In this document: positions 21,392 to 32,238 of the stretch, one piece after another
Layout of the letters: the number at the start of each line of letters is the position of its first letter
Position numbering within the stretch: the first letter of the stretch is position 1
Assembly: GCA_010093485.1 (NCBI GenBank)
Contig: MU001510.1
Coordinates: 203,709-267,708 of the forward strand
DNA from: Karstenula rhodostoma CBS 690.94
Taxonomy: Eukaryota; Ascomycota; Dothideomycetes; Pleosporales; Didymosphaeriaceae
DNA length: 64,000 bases
Direction: 5' to 3'
Notes under the pieces: model-generated
The model's input: the letters and a program-made list of their open reading frames with translations, nothing else
Told to the model about the DNA's origin: nothing
The model's database searches: none
Translations under genes and position numbers: made by a program

Positions 21392-21977
21392 ATGTTTACA
21401 CATGAGAAATGCGAGCGTGGCGGAGGAAGGTGAAGCAGGGCGGCTTGACCCTGTACACGGAATCATGTACAGTAGTGTGGAGCTATAGACGCTTTCCAGC
21501 TTTCGGGAATTTCATACTATATATTTAGCATCCGAAAGCGCGCTTGGCGAGCTTCTCTTCCAAGCAAATAACAGCTTTGCTAACCTCTGCTCACGCTCTG
21601 ATATATCTCTACTGGACCATCCATGCACCATCTTTACCGATCTAACTTGCCCGCAATCTGCTCGGATCTTCACATCTCAGTCCGGTGGCTTTGAAACCAA
21701 ATGTCTCTTGATGGACGAGACACGCCAAAGTGAGGTGGCGAAGCGGTTATTGTGCCATACTACGACACGCGGATTTCGGTCCTCGAGCAGGTCGTCACAA
21801 CTAGTTGCAAGATGAAGGAAGGCTACCTACACTACAAATTCATCTGATACTGGTAAGGAACACGCTAACTCTACATGGGTTTAGCTCACGTTCCAGTTCA
21901 CCATGTGAACGCGTGAACCTTTTCTCTCCACCTCTCAGATCGCTACATTCATCGTCACCAACGACTCAGTTCTTGCC
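21392..21977. other. Intergenic region
   Basis: Probably contains the MIC10 terminator region and the promoter of the small Cys/His gene. No gene, repeat or RNA is recognisable. CT-rich sequence (CTTTTCTCTCCACCTCTC) precedes the next ATG. Confidence 0.45.
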
Positions 21978-22531
21978 ATGGCCGAGGATACACTCGAGCA
22001 GGCAATTTCGGCGGCAGCTCCAGAACGCGTGCGCACCGTACTCCTCAACATTGTTTCTCAATCAGACGCAGCACGTGGTCTAGCATCGGCAGAGCTGCTC
22101 GCTCCTCCTACATCTACCAACAACGGACGCCTACCCTCCACAAAACGCAAACGCGATTCACAAGCCACGATTCGCTTTCTTGTATGCAACCAGTGCAATC
22201 AAGAGTTTGATACAACGAAAAATGGTCCGCAAAGCTGTAAATGGCATTCAGGTAGTTCTCTTTGCTGTACCATATAGACAGACGCCACGCATAGGGGATT
22301 GAGAGGCAGAGTGTAGTACGTGGCAACTGACTCCCTGTAGGGCATTGCAAGATTGACCAGGGATCAGATCTATGGGAGGACATTTGGGGGAACGAATGGG
22401 AGGATTTTGAGCTCGACACGGAGGAGAATCGGCAGGAAACGCCGGAAGGATTTTATTGGACGTGCTGTGGGACGGGAGCGGATCGGCCTGAGTGTAAGAT
22501 GGGGCCGCATAGACCGAAGCAGGGGAGATGA
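21978..22531 (+). CDS. Small fungal Cys/His-rich (zinc-finger-like) protein
   Basis: Two-exon model: 21978-22251 and 22341-22531 (intron of 89 nt), 465 nt, 154 residues. The N-terminal ~60 residues are helical (MAEDTLEQAISAAAPERVR) and basic (STKRKRDS). The rest is a compact metal-binding-like module: CNQC, then CKWHSGHCKID, an acidic stretch (LWEDIWGNEWEDFELD), PEGFYWTCCG, and ECKMGPH. The spacing C-x2-C ... C-x2-H ... CC ... C-x4-H resembles a fungal 'C2H2 finger domain' family of short proteins and, loosely, CHORD-type modules. The exon join falls inside the Cys/His module, and only the spliced reading gives the complete ligand set. Function is unknown; a nucleic-acid or protein-binding role is inferred. 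Confidence 0.75.
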
Positions 22532-23374
22532 CGAATGAAAGGCGATTTGCGAGGCGAAAGGGCAAGCTGTGAGATTGAGACGCGTAGAGTGGCAGGCTAG
22601 TCAGTGTATCAGGTCCGCGGATGCTATGAGGGGTTGTATCGGATTCATAAGAGACAGCAATTTCGGATCTCAGTCACGTCATAGCATGTTGAGAATCTCA
22701 CATGATCAATCATGATTAGATCTTTTCACTCCTCAATACTTGGCCCTCGTCACCCCTAATGACCGATGAGGGCCCCTCTTGCATCCCGTTTTATTCCCCA
22801 ATCGCTCACAGCAATTCCACTTCAATCTTGCCATGTACTCTTCTAGCATTGCCTTGGTATCTATAGTTCCATGACAGTCTTCGTTATGATCGGCCCGAGA
22901 ATCTGTCGTTATTGACCTCTAATTAATCTTAATCTAGGGCCATGTTTTCTGATATAGTAGGTCCGGTCACGTACCTTAATAGTATACACACGAGGCTTTA
23001 GTGTTGGCAATTACATCGTACTATTTATGGCACTGATAGCAACTTTCGTATCGCTTGCGCTTGTTCCCTGTTCCGGGTGCGAGTGCAACTTCCTTCTCCC
23101 GCGATTTTGGTTCGTACAAGATCGATGCTTTTGAAGCGGACTCGTCGTCTTCTGACACAGCGTCAGGAAAAACATTCCTCACGCAGGGGCTGTCCAAAAA
23201 CCACTAAACATTTCATTGAACACGTCTTATGGGGTAAGTCCCAGCTTGACAGCCAGCTTCGCGTCACAGAAACCAGCGCGTACGCGCGATAGGAGTGCGC
23301 GTGATGTACCCATGTCTCAAGCAGGGTTTGCTCTGAAGGATTTGATCTCGTGTTTCATCTAAAGAGCTTGCAGA
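22532..23374. other. Intergenic region, moderately AT-rich
   Basis: No gene is visible. It holds a short inverted repeat (22742-22774) and a string of AT-rich sequence around 22900-23040. The possible upstream exon of the following pseudogene would be near its right end but could not be identified. Confidence 0.4.
22742..22774. repeat. Inverted repeat (hairpin) with 10-bp arms
   Basis: GGCCCTCGTC at 22742-22751 and GATGAGGGCC at 22765-22774 can pair with one G-T wobble around a 13-nt loop. It lies between genes, about 210 nt after the end of the Cys/His gene, so it might shape the 3' end of that transcript. There is no T-run of the bacterial terminator type. Confidence 0.4.
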
Positions 23375-24057
23375 TGTACCAACACAATCCCTTTGGCCAA
23401 CGTTCTCGAAGCCTCCCAGCAGACCTCGTCTTTCGCCGACCCATTGACGGACATAACCTTCCAACGCTTTCTCTGTGCCAAAACGGGCTTATAATTTAGC
23501 ATAGCCTTACCCAAAACCCCATCTGCAGACTTCATCGGTCAGATATCCACATCCATGCCCAACCGGAAAGGATGGGGTGGTGTTTCTCAAGAAGATGACA
23601 TGGAAGGCCCACTGCTGTTGTGTGCTTGACCCAACGGCGACAGAATCGTGTCTACGTTCCTCATGGAGAAGACCGAAGACGACAGTCCGCCCATGGTGTC
23701 GGGGAACTTCAGTGTGGTGCAGATCAACCGGGGCACTGTGGTCAACGATACGCACTTGATGTTCACCTTATTATGCAAGAACTTCGTAGGTGATTCCTGG
23801 ACTACTTCTATGGCACAAGATACGGTGGGGAACCTTGAGATGGGATGGGCGCTGGCGGATACTGCTATGGGCGATCCTGCAGACCCAACTACTGGGTTGG
23901 GGTTTCACAACATTGGTAAGTGTATTCAGTGAATGTACCATACGATTTATTAGGCTTCGATGAGTACATGGCTTTCCTCGATCAAGCCAGAAGTACCATA
24001 TCCGGGGTGTGGCAAAAGGCGTTGCCAGCAAGGGGTCAACAATACTTATCCCTGTAA
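23375..24057 (+). pseudogene. Secreted cytochrome/DOMON-type (cellobiose-dehydrogenase-like cytochrome) protein, disrupted
   Basis: A continuous frame from about 23375 to 23915, joined by a 38-nt GTAAGT...TAG gap to 23954-24057, reads like the haem/DOMON domain at the N-terminus of cellobiose dehydrogenases and related small secreted fungal proteins. Recognisable pieces in order: FADPLTDITFQ (after a possible signal-peptide end), FSIALPKTPSADFIGQI, GWGGVS, a GDRIVSTF strand, a VVNDTHLMFTLLC strand, MGWALADTAMGDPADP and GFHNIG. Two in-frame stops interrupt it: TAA at 23492-23494, just before FSIALP, and TGA at 23627-23629, where family members usually have Trp before PNGD. No cryptic intron removes either stop. 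The first exon with the signal peptide was not found. It may be a decayed gene or, less likely, two sequencing errors. Confidence 0.6.
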
Positions 24058-24413
24058 ATCCCCCGGGTACTACCACGGAAGGAGGGGCGAAGATAGCGAT
24101 GATAAAGGTGACTGAGTTATGCTGTGAAGAAGCAAAGCGGTGTCACGTGGGGGTTCATCTCTTCGTGAAAGTGATTACGCTAGCATACACTCGATCAATC
24201 TTGAGGCTCTCTTCGTAACCAAGGAGGCGATTATCAAATACCTTGAATTTCGTTCATATGCGAGTTTCAATCAGCCTGAGTACTACATAAACAGAAAAAC
24301 AGCTTATATCCTATTTAGATCGTCAGTGAAAGTTAGTATCATTATAAAGAAAAGTCTTTTAAGAATTTGAGCTTTCATCCACACCATCTCTTCGTGAAGC
24401 GACTCGTTTGAGA

Positions 24414-26720
24414 TCATCGGGGGTCGAAGTGTGCTTCACCCGCATTATAACTGTACGGGTTGTCCCTCGCATCCTGCACCAGTGGCCACACCTCCCTATC
24501 ATCCTCGAACAAGCGTATTGGCGGGAGTTGAATCGACTCAACCCTTTGCACGCTCGCTGTCGGCCAATTTCTTCCGCTTCCTTTCGACGTAGAAAACGAA
24601 TGTGATCTAACAGTATCTGCATCGATCATGACAGCGCCGGCACCCTTTTCCTCATCGTCATCGGTAAAGGTCATTGTAGGATGCCGCTGGTCCCCGCCAA
24701 TCTCCATTCCAAAAGTCTGGGTGCGTTTAGTGGTGGGAACCGTGCCTAGGCCAGCATTCCATGAGCCCACACCTGCACCTTCAAAGGCTAGACGCTGGAG
24801 TTGTAGCTTGTCATCCAAGGCCCAACGCACCAGCTTATAGTTCTTGGTGGGGACGATGTTGGCAACAATGTACTCCAGAACCATATGCATGAGGATGAGC
24901 AGTCCACCCACGGTCAAGATGATGGCTACACCTAAAGTACTGAAGGACGTGGCGTTAGAGCCTGGTGGTGCTTTGATGATTTGGCTCTCGCAAAGCTGGC
25001 GAGATGGCGCATCGTAAGGTTTCGATATGTGTGTGCCGTTAAAGACGTTGCTTGGCCCCGAAGCATAGTCGACGAAATACTTTTGTACTTTGCTGAGGCC
25101 TGTGGTGAACCAGTACTCGACCTACATATATGAGTATGTGGCAGTACAAAACATATGTTGGGGGACATACCTCCTTTTTCCATTGGTCTTTTGGAAGAGG
25201 CCCGGAGAAGAGTCCAGAGACAACTTCTTGTGCTCGGAGCGCAGAGCTGCCTCGTCCACCAATGCCTGCAGATTTTTAGCGAAGGCTCAACTTGTTGATC
25301 CATAGGCGGCCTACTCTGCGAAATTGTGGAAAGATAAAGCTCAAGCGACAAGGTGGATACTGTACCATATTGCATAGGATTGTACTCCAGATCCTGTTGT
25401 GCAGCAACAACAGCCGGTCCATAAGCATCTAGCTTTGTACATTTGCCATTCGAAGGGTTGCAAAACTGGTGCTGGTCGATGCATGCCAAAGGGTTTACGT
25501 AGTAGTCGGACGTGTACAGCGTTATATTTTGACCAGCGTCAAGGATAGAATAGAGTTCCCCTGTTGCTTGAAAGATGGGGTCCTCAACCATACCATAGTA
25601 TCGGATATCGTTTGCCATGAGGAACATCAGTGACATGTCTGCATCATCACGACGCAGGACTTTGTCCGGCTGCCAAACGTTTTGAGAGCCATAACTGTAG
25701 TCGCTAGCACTATTTTCTCATTAGCAGTTTTCCTACACACGATGAGATAACTCACGCTAAACTATATCCAGTGCCAATAGCGGCCATGCGGCGGTTGTAC
25801 GCGAAAGTATAGTTACTGGCTTTGCTGCCGTCGATAAACAGTCTAGCTCCAAAATTGTAGAAATCAAGGACGTCTCCATCACTACCTTTGAAGTTGCCTA
25901 GTGATGCATTTACGGCATCAGTGTAATTGAACGAAGTGATAAAGCCTTCGTCAATAATAGGCGCACAGCTTGTCTTCCTTCTGTAAATTATGCGATCTTT
26001 CCGTTGAGCGTTGATGCCGAGGTGTTCGTGTGACGACATATTGCCGGTGTCGAATGATATGACGGGGAACCTTTTCAGACATATCTCTTTGTCGAATGGA
26101 CATGGATCCGTCTCGCTGATCGAGTATGGCAAGGCCTTGACCTTGTACTGATTACACTCGAGAGCGTTGGTGGGTCCTCCATAACAAGCCCGTGCATATG
26201 TCGCTGCACTGACCGTATCGTTTTGAGTTTTTGTTGTGAAGCCGTACACCAATCTCGTGTCATCTATCGTCCAGTTACCGCAGTTTGCACTGCGCACAAG
26301 GACCTCCGTTCCGGCTGTCCGCGTGACTTCAGCAACAAGGACACCTGCGGTGAAAAATGCCAAGAGATTGAGGACTGCAAGGAGGACCACAGGGAGAGAT
26401 TTCCAGAGAGGGCGTCTTGATATCGTCCGCCAGGAAGGAACAAGCCAAAGTAACTGCCATGAAGCGACGCCAGGTGTTGCTGCGTTTCTCAGAATGACCT
26501 GTTGCTGATAATGAAGTCCATCGCGAGGGTCCTTCGCAACTCGTCGTTGATGAAGGACGAATGCGATGATTCTCCAAAAACTGCCACCGGCGACCGAGAC
26601 GAAGATGGCCAGGAATGCGACGAGGATGCCGGCGTTGCGTGGCGTGAGAGTTATTGTTGCTCCATCATATTTGCCACGGCTCCAATTGATCCAGGAACCG
26701 TAGTAGACAAGATCAGACAT
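24414..26720 (-). CDS. Fungal multi-pass membrane protein with large extracellular domain, function unknown
   Basis: Four-exon model on the minus strand: 26720-25756, 25709-25315, 25265-25171, 25121-24414 (introns 46, 49, 49 nt), 2163 nt, 720 residues. The N-terminus (MSDLVYYGSWINWS) precedes a first hydrophobic span (about residues 28-52, ILVAFLAIFVSVAGGSFW), a cytosolic-type loop with Arg/Lys, and a second span (about 108-130, VVLLAVLNLLAFFTAGVLV). A ~400-residue region rich in Cys and N-glycosylation sequons (NWT, NDT, NMS, NYT, NAS, NIT) follows, then a third span near 548-572 (LGVAIILTVGGLLILMHMV) and a ~140-residue acidic, Ser-rich tail. Proteins of this architecture are common and uncharacterised in Pezizomycotina. 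A cell-surface role is inferred from topology only. All splice junctions restore the frame exactly. Confidence 0.8.
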
Positions 26721-27573
26721 GTTAATGGACTGACCAAAAGATGACGCCTTTTTGAGCGAATAATCAATTTCAAGGTTGGCATGAGCAGCTGGAAATGTCT
26801 ATGTTCAGTGCAGACAGCGCAAGGTCTGGCAAAAGTAAAATCGCATAGCCTCTCTGGAGCTGAAACCGCATAGGTTGTATGACTGCATCTGTAGCCGTGG
26901 CCTACGGGAGACGGCGGCCGTTGCCACCCGCCCGTGATCAACGTTCATATGATCCCGACCTAGACAAGTCTCGAAACCAGGTGTGGTCAATTCATAAATC
27001 GCATTCGCTCAACGGCGGAGAGATCGTCGCTCGCGAAGTGGGAGCCCCGAAATTAATGCAAGGAAAGCATGAAGACTGCACGAGAGGCATGTTTTGGCCC
27101 CAACGCTAGGGACCAGGGACCAGGGGAAGGGTTGGCGACAGAGTCTGGCCGCGCGCAAAGGCCCATGGGATTTATTTACGCGATTAGACAGCCCCAAGCC
27201 CTTTGACGCCGATCGAGGGTGGGACCGTGGAGGCTTAACTTTGTGTTGGCTGGGTAGGGATTCTCGTGTCAGCGTATGACGTATGTGCATCAGATGGCGC
27301 AGGAACGAGTCTTCCCACGTCGATGGCGTTCACAAACATTGCCTATTCACCTCTCATTGGTGACCATCACTACTGACGTAGGCGACGCGTGTCAATTTGC
27401 AGATGTCATTTCATTCACTATCGATTGCAAAGCCTAGTTATTTCCACGCTAATCCTAATTTGCTCGCAGAACTTTCCGCAATGCTCATATACAGCGACCA
27501 TCAGGTACCATACTGGTGTGCTGACTGCAATGAAATGTCACTGCATTCGGGACGAACGAAAGCATGTGGTCGG
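26721..27573. other. Intergenic region between convergent/tandem minus-strand genes
   Basis: Contains the upstream region of the membrane-protein gene. The GGGACCAGGGACCAGGG direct repeat near 27110-27126 is the only small-scale pattern seen. No gene is supportable. Confidence 0.4.
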
Positions 27574-28160
27574 CTATTTGCAGTAGTCGCCAATGTTGTA
27601 ATTCGGAAACACCTTGTTGACCCTGCAGGCTGGGCTTGCTCCTTTCACATACAACGCAGTATCGAAAGCTTTGTTAGTCTTTTGGTTCGAGAGGGGAAAA
27701 TGTACTTACTATCAACGGGAAGGTTTGTCGCCGGCTGACGAACGATTGTTTGACTCCTGTCGGCTGGAGTGAGGTCGTTCTCGCACTGGATTTGCTGCTG
27801 CCCGCCGTTGACCGTTGGACTGCCAGTCCACACGTCAATGTGATTGATCTTCGGACTGGCAGCCCAATCATCAGTGCACTGTTGGCAATAGTCCTCGTAG
27901 CGCAAGTATTTGCGAAGGTACGGGTCATAGATGATTTCGCATGCTTTGAACTCTCCCTGAGCGGAGGCGAACGTCAAGGGATCTGTGTAGGTACCAGTGC
28001 CTCCAGCTTTGAAGTTGCGACCGCAGTCGTAGGCAGTGGCGGGCCCAGGGGGATCGTTGTCAGGGTAGCCGTAAAAGGTATGCGTGACTTTGCTCACGGT
28101 GGAACATGCTGCGTTCGCGAGGCCGAGGGACGCGAGGACTGCAATGACTGAGCTGCGCAT
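27574..28160 (-). CDS. Small secreted cysteine-rich protein (effector-like), 8 cysteines
   Basis: Two-exon model: 28160-27710 and 27668-27574 (intron of 41 nt, GTAAGT...CTAACAAAG), 546 nt, 181 residues. A clear signal peptide (MRSSVIAVLASLGLANAA) is followed by a mature chain of about 160 residues with eight cysteines: ACST, YDCGRN, FKACEI, YCQQC, IQCEN, SPACRV and the C-terminal DYCK. An even number fits four disulfide bonds. The second exon supplies the last two cysteines and a tidy C-terminus (KVFPNYNIGDYCK), which supports the splice. The upstream frame is open beyond the Met, but the chosen ATG gives the signal peptide. The sequence (THTFYGYPDNDPPGP, GTYTDPLTFAS) recalls a family of short secreted proteins of plant-associated fungi, without known function. 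An apoplastic role is inferred. Confidence 0.78.
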
Positions 28161-28835
28161 CTTGGGGAAGACAGGATGGATTGCAGTTGAGTCCGAGGGC
28201 TGAGGAGCATCTTTATACTGTTTGACCCAGCAGGCTTTATGGTCGAACTCCATATACTGTTACTCACACCGCCTACATGATGCTTTGATCTACCTACCAG
28301 ATCATAACATCTGTCCTAACGTACTACAAATCAAAGTGGCTGACGCCAGCAATCTGGAACTGACATCAGCTTTCTGCGACTGGGATGATCTCGACGTCCC
28401 CGAGTAATTACCTATCTCGGCTCTTCTTCATTAACGATGAGCACGAATTGGGGCCTACTCGTGCGAAGCGATTTTCTACATGTCATATCTGGTAGTGAAA
28501 AATGCCCACCGGTTTCAAGCAGGCGTTCTAAGTGGCTTCAGTGAGCTACTTCGTGGCTTGATTACACATCCTGCGTGTTTGACAGTGTCGCCGGATGTAG
28601 AATGTGGCTTGCAGTCGTTGTATTCCAATTGGAGGGACAACCCATGCATAGCTCCACAGCGCCGTGTACGCTGACAGCCCCCAAAATCAATATCGAAGGG
28701 TCATTCCAAGCTACGCTACGCAACTCAGCGTTCTACCTCCGCAAATGCATCGCAGCTGAATGAACGCTTTGCCTGTTGCTCCATCTCACTGTCACAGCAT
28801 CGTGTGCGACCACTTCTCCATTTCCCCGTGCCTCA
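28161..28835. other. Intergenic region between divergent secreted/membrane protein genes
   Basis: Shared upstream region of the minus-strand secreted protein and the plus-strand membrane protein. No gene or repeat is recognised. Confidence 0.4.
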
Positions 28836-29639
28836 ATGGCCTCTCTGAAATCCCTTTTTGGGGGTGCACTGTGTCTTCTTTTGTATACCACTTTTGCTTC
28901 GAATATAGCGACCTTCGAGGATCAGAAATGTAAAGAGTCTAAAGAGAACATGAACGGACCAAACGGCTATCCCAACGGTACATGCATGCCACTAGACAAG
29001 AAAGGGTCATACAAGAGCTTCCAGATTGTCGGGCTTGATGGAGGATGCAGTGGTAAGTCGTACCGAAACTTGATGCCGCTTTGTTATATTAACTGTTAAA
29101 GTAACACTATACGGCAAAGATAGTGACCCCGGCTCGCCTTGCTCATCAGAGACACAGCTCGAATTTCCACGCATTGGAACCTGTTACAACGCATCATGGC
29201 TTTACTATAGTATCGATTCTGTGACCCGCCTGACACACTGTCATCATCCAACACATTACGCGTATCGAGCATATTTGCCGCGTCGTCACGCACATCGTCC
29301 ACCACCACGCCGAGTAGCACACCAACCGCGACAGAAAACACATTTGCGGAGTCACCGCATAAGAAGAACACAGGGGCCATCGCTGGAGGTGTAGTCGGTG
29401 GTGTGGTGGGGCTAGTACTTGTTGCTGCGTCGGTCTTCTTCTCTGTCAAGCGTAATCGGCGTTTGCAGCAAGAAGCCCGGAAACCCGTCTCAGCTACGGC
29501 ACCTAATGAGCTTCCAACTCAGGATGTCAAGTACAAGATCTATTCACACGAGGCTTCACTTCCACCTCAGGAGATGGGCAGGAACAGTGTGTATATTTCC
29601 CCTTCGGAACTTCACAACGACACATCGAAAGAAGTATAA
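28836..29639 (+). pseudogene. Single-pass fungal surface protein with Ser/Thr stalk; apparent frameshift
   Basis: Exon 1 (28836-29052) encodes a signal peptide (MASLKSLFGGALCLLLYTTF) and a Cys-containing ectodomain. A 49-nt intron leads to exon 2 from 29102, coding TLYGKDSDPGSPCSSETQ and CYNASWLYYSIDS. At about 29218-29220 the sensible reading shifts to another frame: CDPPDTLSSSNTL, a Ser/Thr-rich stalk, a transmembrane helix (GAIAGGVVGGVVGLVLVAAS), a basic stop-transfer (KRNRRL), and a ~60-residue cytosolic tail ending at the TAA at 29637. I found no canonical intron that links the two frames, so a one-base deletion is inferred; a sequencing error is the alternative. The architecture is that of WSC/Mid2-like or other fungal wall-sensor or surface proteins, but no named domain is visible in the ectodomain. 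Confidence 0.6.
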
Positions 29640-30455
29640 TACAACCTTCCAGGCGAATCGGCTATAACGGTACAAGGGAATGCTCAGCCGTGGGGGCTGC
29701 ATGTCATGTATATAGTTTGGAGTGGCATATGCACTACATATAAATCAACATCGAGGGATTGTCATTCGCTCACACGTCCCTAGAAGTAGTAGGCTCCTGA
29801 CTAGAATAGGTCACTGCTAGAGTACTACATAGTGGCGATCGTAGCTGACAATCTTTACCAATTGATAACATGCGAGCAGGATATGAACAGTGCTATAGAA
29901 TCATAATTCAAGTTTATTGAAGCACCGGTAGAGGTATAGCGATTTATATTGCCTTGCCTAATGCAACTATACTTCTGATAAAAGTGTCCTTCGTAGTAGG
30001 AAAGATACACCGTAACAAACGAGTGACCCAAAGAAATCGAGCAACTCAGGGGAAATGTAGATGAAGGGACTGGTTAAACAATGTGGGTATCTTCACAAGA
30101 ATGCAATAGATATTATAGGGTGTCAATGAAATCCAAGTACAATCTTTGAGCAGATCTGAAATCCCATGAACCAATCCAAACTAACACGGGTACATGAGAG
30201 ACCGGAAAGAAAATGGAGGCGAGAATATGAGATACCATCACAGAATAAGATGAAGTGGTAAAGATGAAAAGGGGCAAAAGCGAGAGATTCGCGAACGAAA
30301 CATTGTCAAAGACACAAACCAGCTAAAGACGAAGTAAATGTGGACCTGACCAGGAAGCCAAGCTATCTGGCAGAAGGCCATCAGCGCTGTGCACCGCACA
30401 GAGGACAGAAGTTTGGTGTGAAGTTGGAGTTCGAAGCTTGAAATTTTTGGCAGTA
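29640..30455. other. AT-leaning intergenic region
   Basis: No gene, RNA or repeat is recognised. Base composition is somewhat more AT-rich than the flanking genes. Confidence 0.4.
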
Positions 30456-30719
30456 TCACACTCCATTAGCTAGCGATCCTGCACCGCCGCAAGTAGTGCC
30501 GCCAGGGGTAGTATTGTCGTAGGGAGTGGAGGGAACAATAGTGTGCTGCGTGGATCCTGTTCTAGTACCCTGGTTGCACGCTGGACAAAGGTCGTACCAG
30601 CTGCAGTTGAGCGTCCCGCACTCGCGACAATACCACGTGTCTGCGGGTTGAGGCGGCAACTGGAGAGAGGGGGGAGAAGCACCTGCGTAGGCATAGTTTG
30701 TGTGGCGAGAATGGTACAT
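30456..30719 (-). CDS. RanBP2-type zinc-finger microprotein
   Basis: Single-exon 87-residue protein starting at the ATG at 30719. Residues about 28-50 match the RanBP2/NZF finger exactly: W-x-C-x2-C-x3-N-x6-C-x2-C, read as TWYCRECGTLNCSWYDLCPAC. The finger is preceded by a Pro/Tyr-rich leader and followed by a Thr/Gly/Ser-rich tail. Such fingers bind ubiquitin or single-stranded RNA. With a single finger and no partner domain the target cannot be told. An intron-extended form is possible, but the frame has a good start and ends normally at 30456. Stand-alone proteins of this size with one such finger are frequent in Dothideomycete annotations, from memory. Confidence 0.6.
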   Translation of the reverse strand: MYHSRHTNYAYAGASPPSLQLPPQPADTWYCRECGTLNCSWYDLCPACNQGTRTGSTQHTIVPSTPYDNTTPGGTTCGGAGSLANGV

Positions 30720-32238
30720 GCTGATGGAGATTTGATAGCGGTTTTCGGTAGATGCTTGTGTCTTAATGTGTAGTCGCAGAGGTCAGGTTATGAGTTGTCA
30801 GCCTCCGAATGTGTAGTTGCGAAGGAGTGAGTTGAGTTGGGGATTGTTATTGGCGTTGAGGACGAGTGGTAAAAGTGATGTGAGGGAGGCAGTGAGGGAA
30901 TATCGATCTTGAGTAGGGATGATGTACTCGAGAAAAGTCTTTCTGCGGATTGTGTTTGAAGCTTTCGTCTGGCGATAGGAGAACATTGACAGCATTGCGT
31001 ACTTTTATACTTGAATGACAGGACGACGGACAAGGAAGTGAGCAGTGGACTTCATTTCTCTGAGATTAAGGCCACAGAAGGGCGAGCATCACGAAGTGGG
31101 GCTCTGTGGTTAGTACTACAGGAAACTTTGCATCATCTCTAAGGGACCTGGAGGACTTGTATTCGTCGCTTCGCTTTACTTTTAAAGTGACTCAGTTCGA
31201 AGGTATAGAAGGACGTTGGAAGGTGGAGACTGGCGTGGCATTGTTGTGGACAACGGCCGCGTGATACTAGCTGTGGAGCTTATTGTGGAAAGTGAATGTG
31301 GGTCTTGCAATGGGCGAAAGTTCTACCACAGTTCTAATGACGATGTGCAAGCATAGGGAAAGCCTCATTCCGGTTCCGCCGAGTCTTTCAGCCACATCCA
31401 GCCTGGCGGTGAAGGTAGGCAAACGCATATGTGCAAGGATGGATTGTGGAGAAGCGCGCGGCTCTTTGTTAGTTGGGCAATAGCACCCGTACTAGCCACA
31501 TGAACTGAGATGACATCCCCATGTTACAGCGATGATCGGAGACCTTGTTTCAACTTCTGGCCACTGTCCTCCACGCTCTTTGTAAGTCTCGGCAAGTCCT
31601 TGCCACTTCCGGTCTTGGCAGACCTTTTGACCCGAATGAGCTTAGATGTTACGTTCCACCCATACTGTGATTCTGTTTAGGAGAATACACGCCCTTGGTA
31701 GTGATGCATATGGAGTCAGTCGTCAGCGACGAGGAAGGGCAAGTCAGCGAGGCTGCATCTGGACATGCGTTAGCCTACATGCCCCAATCAGCAACATCCA
31801 AATGTTCAAGGCTGTCCCTGTGCAGCGTTGAACGCTATGTATGATGCCCGCCTCAGGTTGCCCTTAACTACGGTGGGTAGTTCGAGAAAGTTGCAGAGAA
31901 CGGCCTTGGAAACTGCACCTAGTAGAAGCGGACTCGGTCAGCCCCACCAACCTAGCGGATAGCGCGGTCTATTACACTCAAGGTAGAGGGTATGGATTCA
32001 TACGGTGTACCAACTCCTGTTGTGTCCTCATTAACAGTACATATGCGAAGGGCGAGGGAAGCGATGCGAATCTGAGGCTGCCCGACTTGACTGCGCCACG
32101 CCGAAAACGGAGAGGGCACTGTCCTTGCGGAACCGAGGCAGGCACCAACGTGGGATGGAGAGAGTCACATGGCGATGATGCCTGACAAGGCGCAGCTAAA
32201 AACTTTCCACAAAAGAGGAAATTACATTCTCATGCCTC
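30720..32238. other. Long intergenic region without a supportable gene
   Basis: Only frames of 60-80 codons in conflicting orientations are present, without motifs or good splice partners. It contains the promoter of the zinc-finger gene and the 3' region of the AAA gene. Confidence 0.4.
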
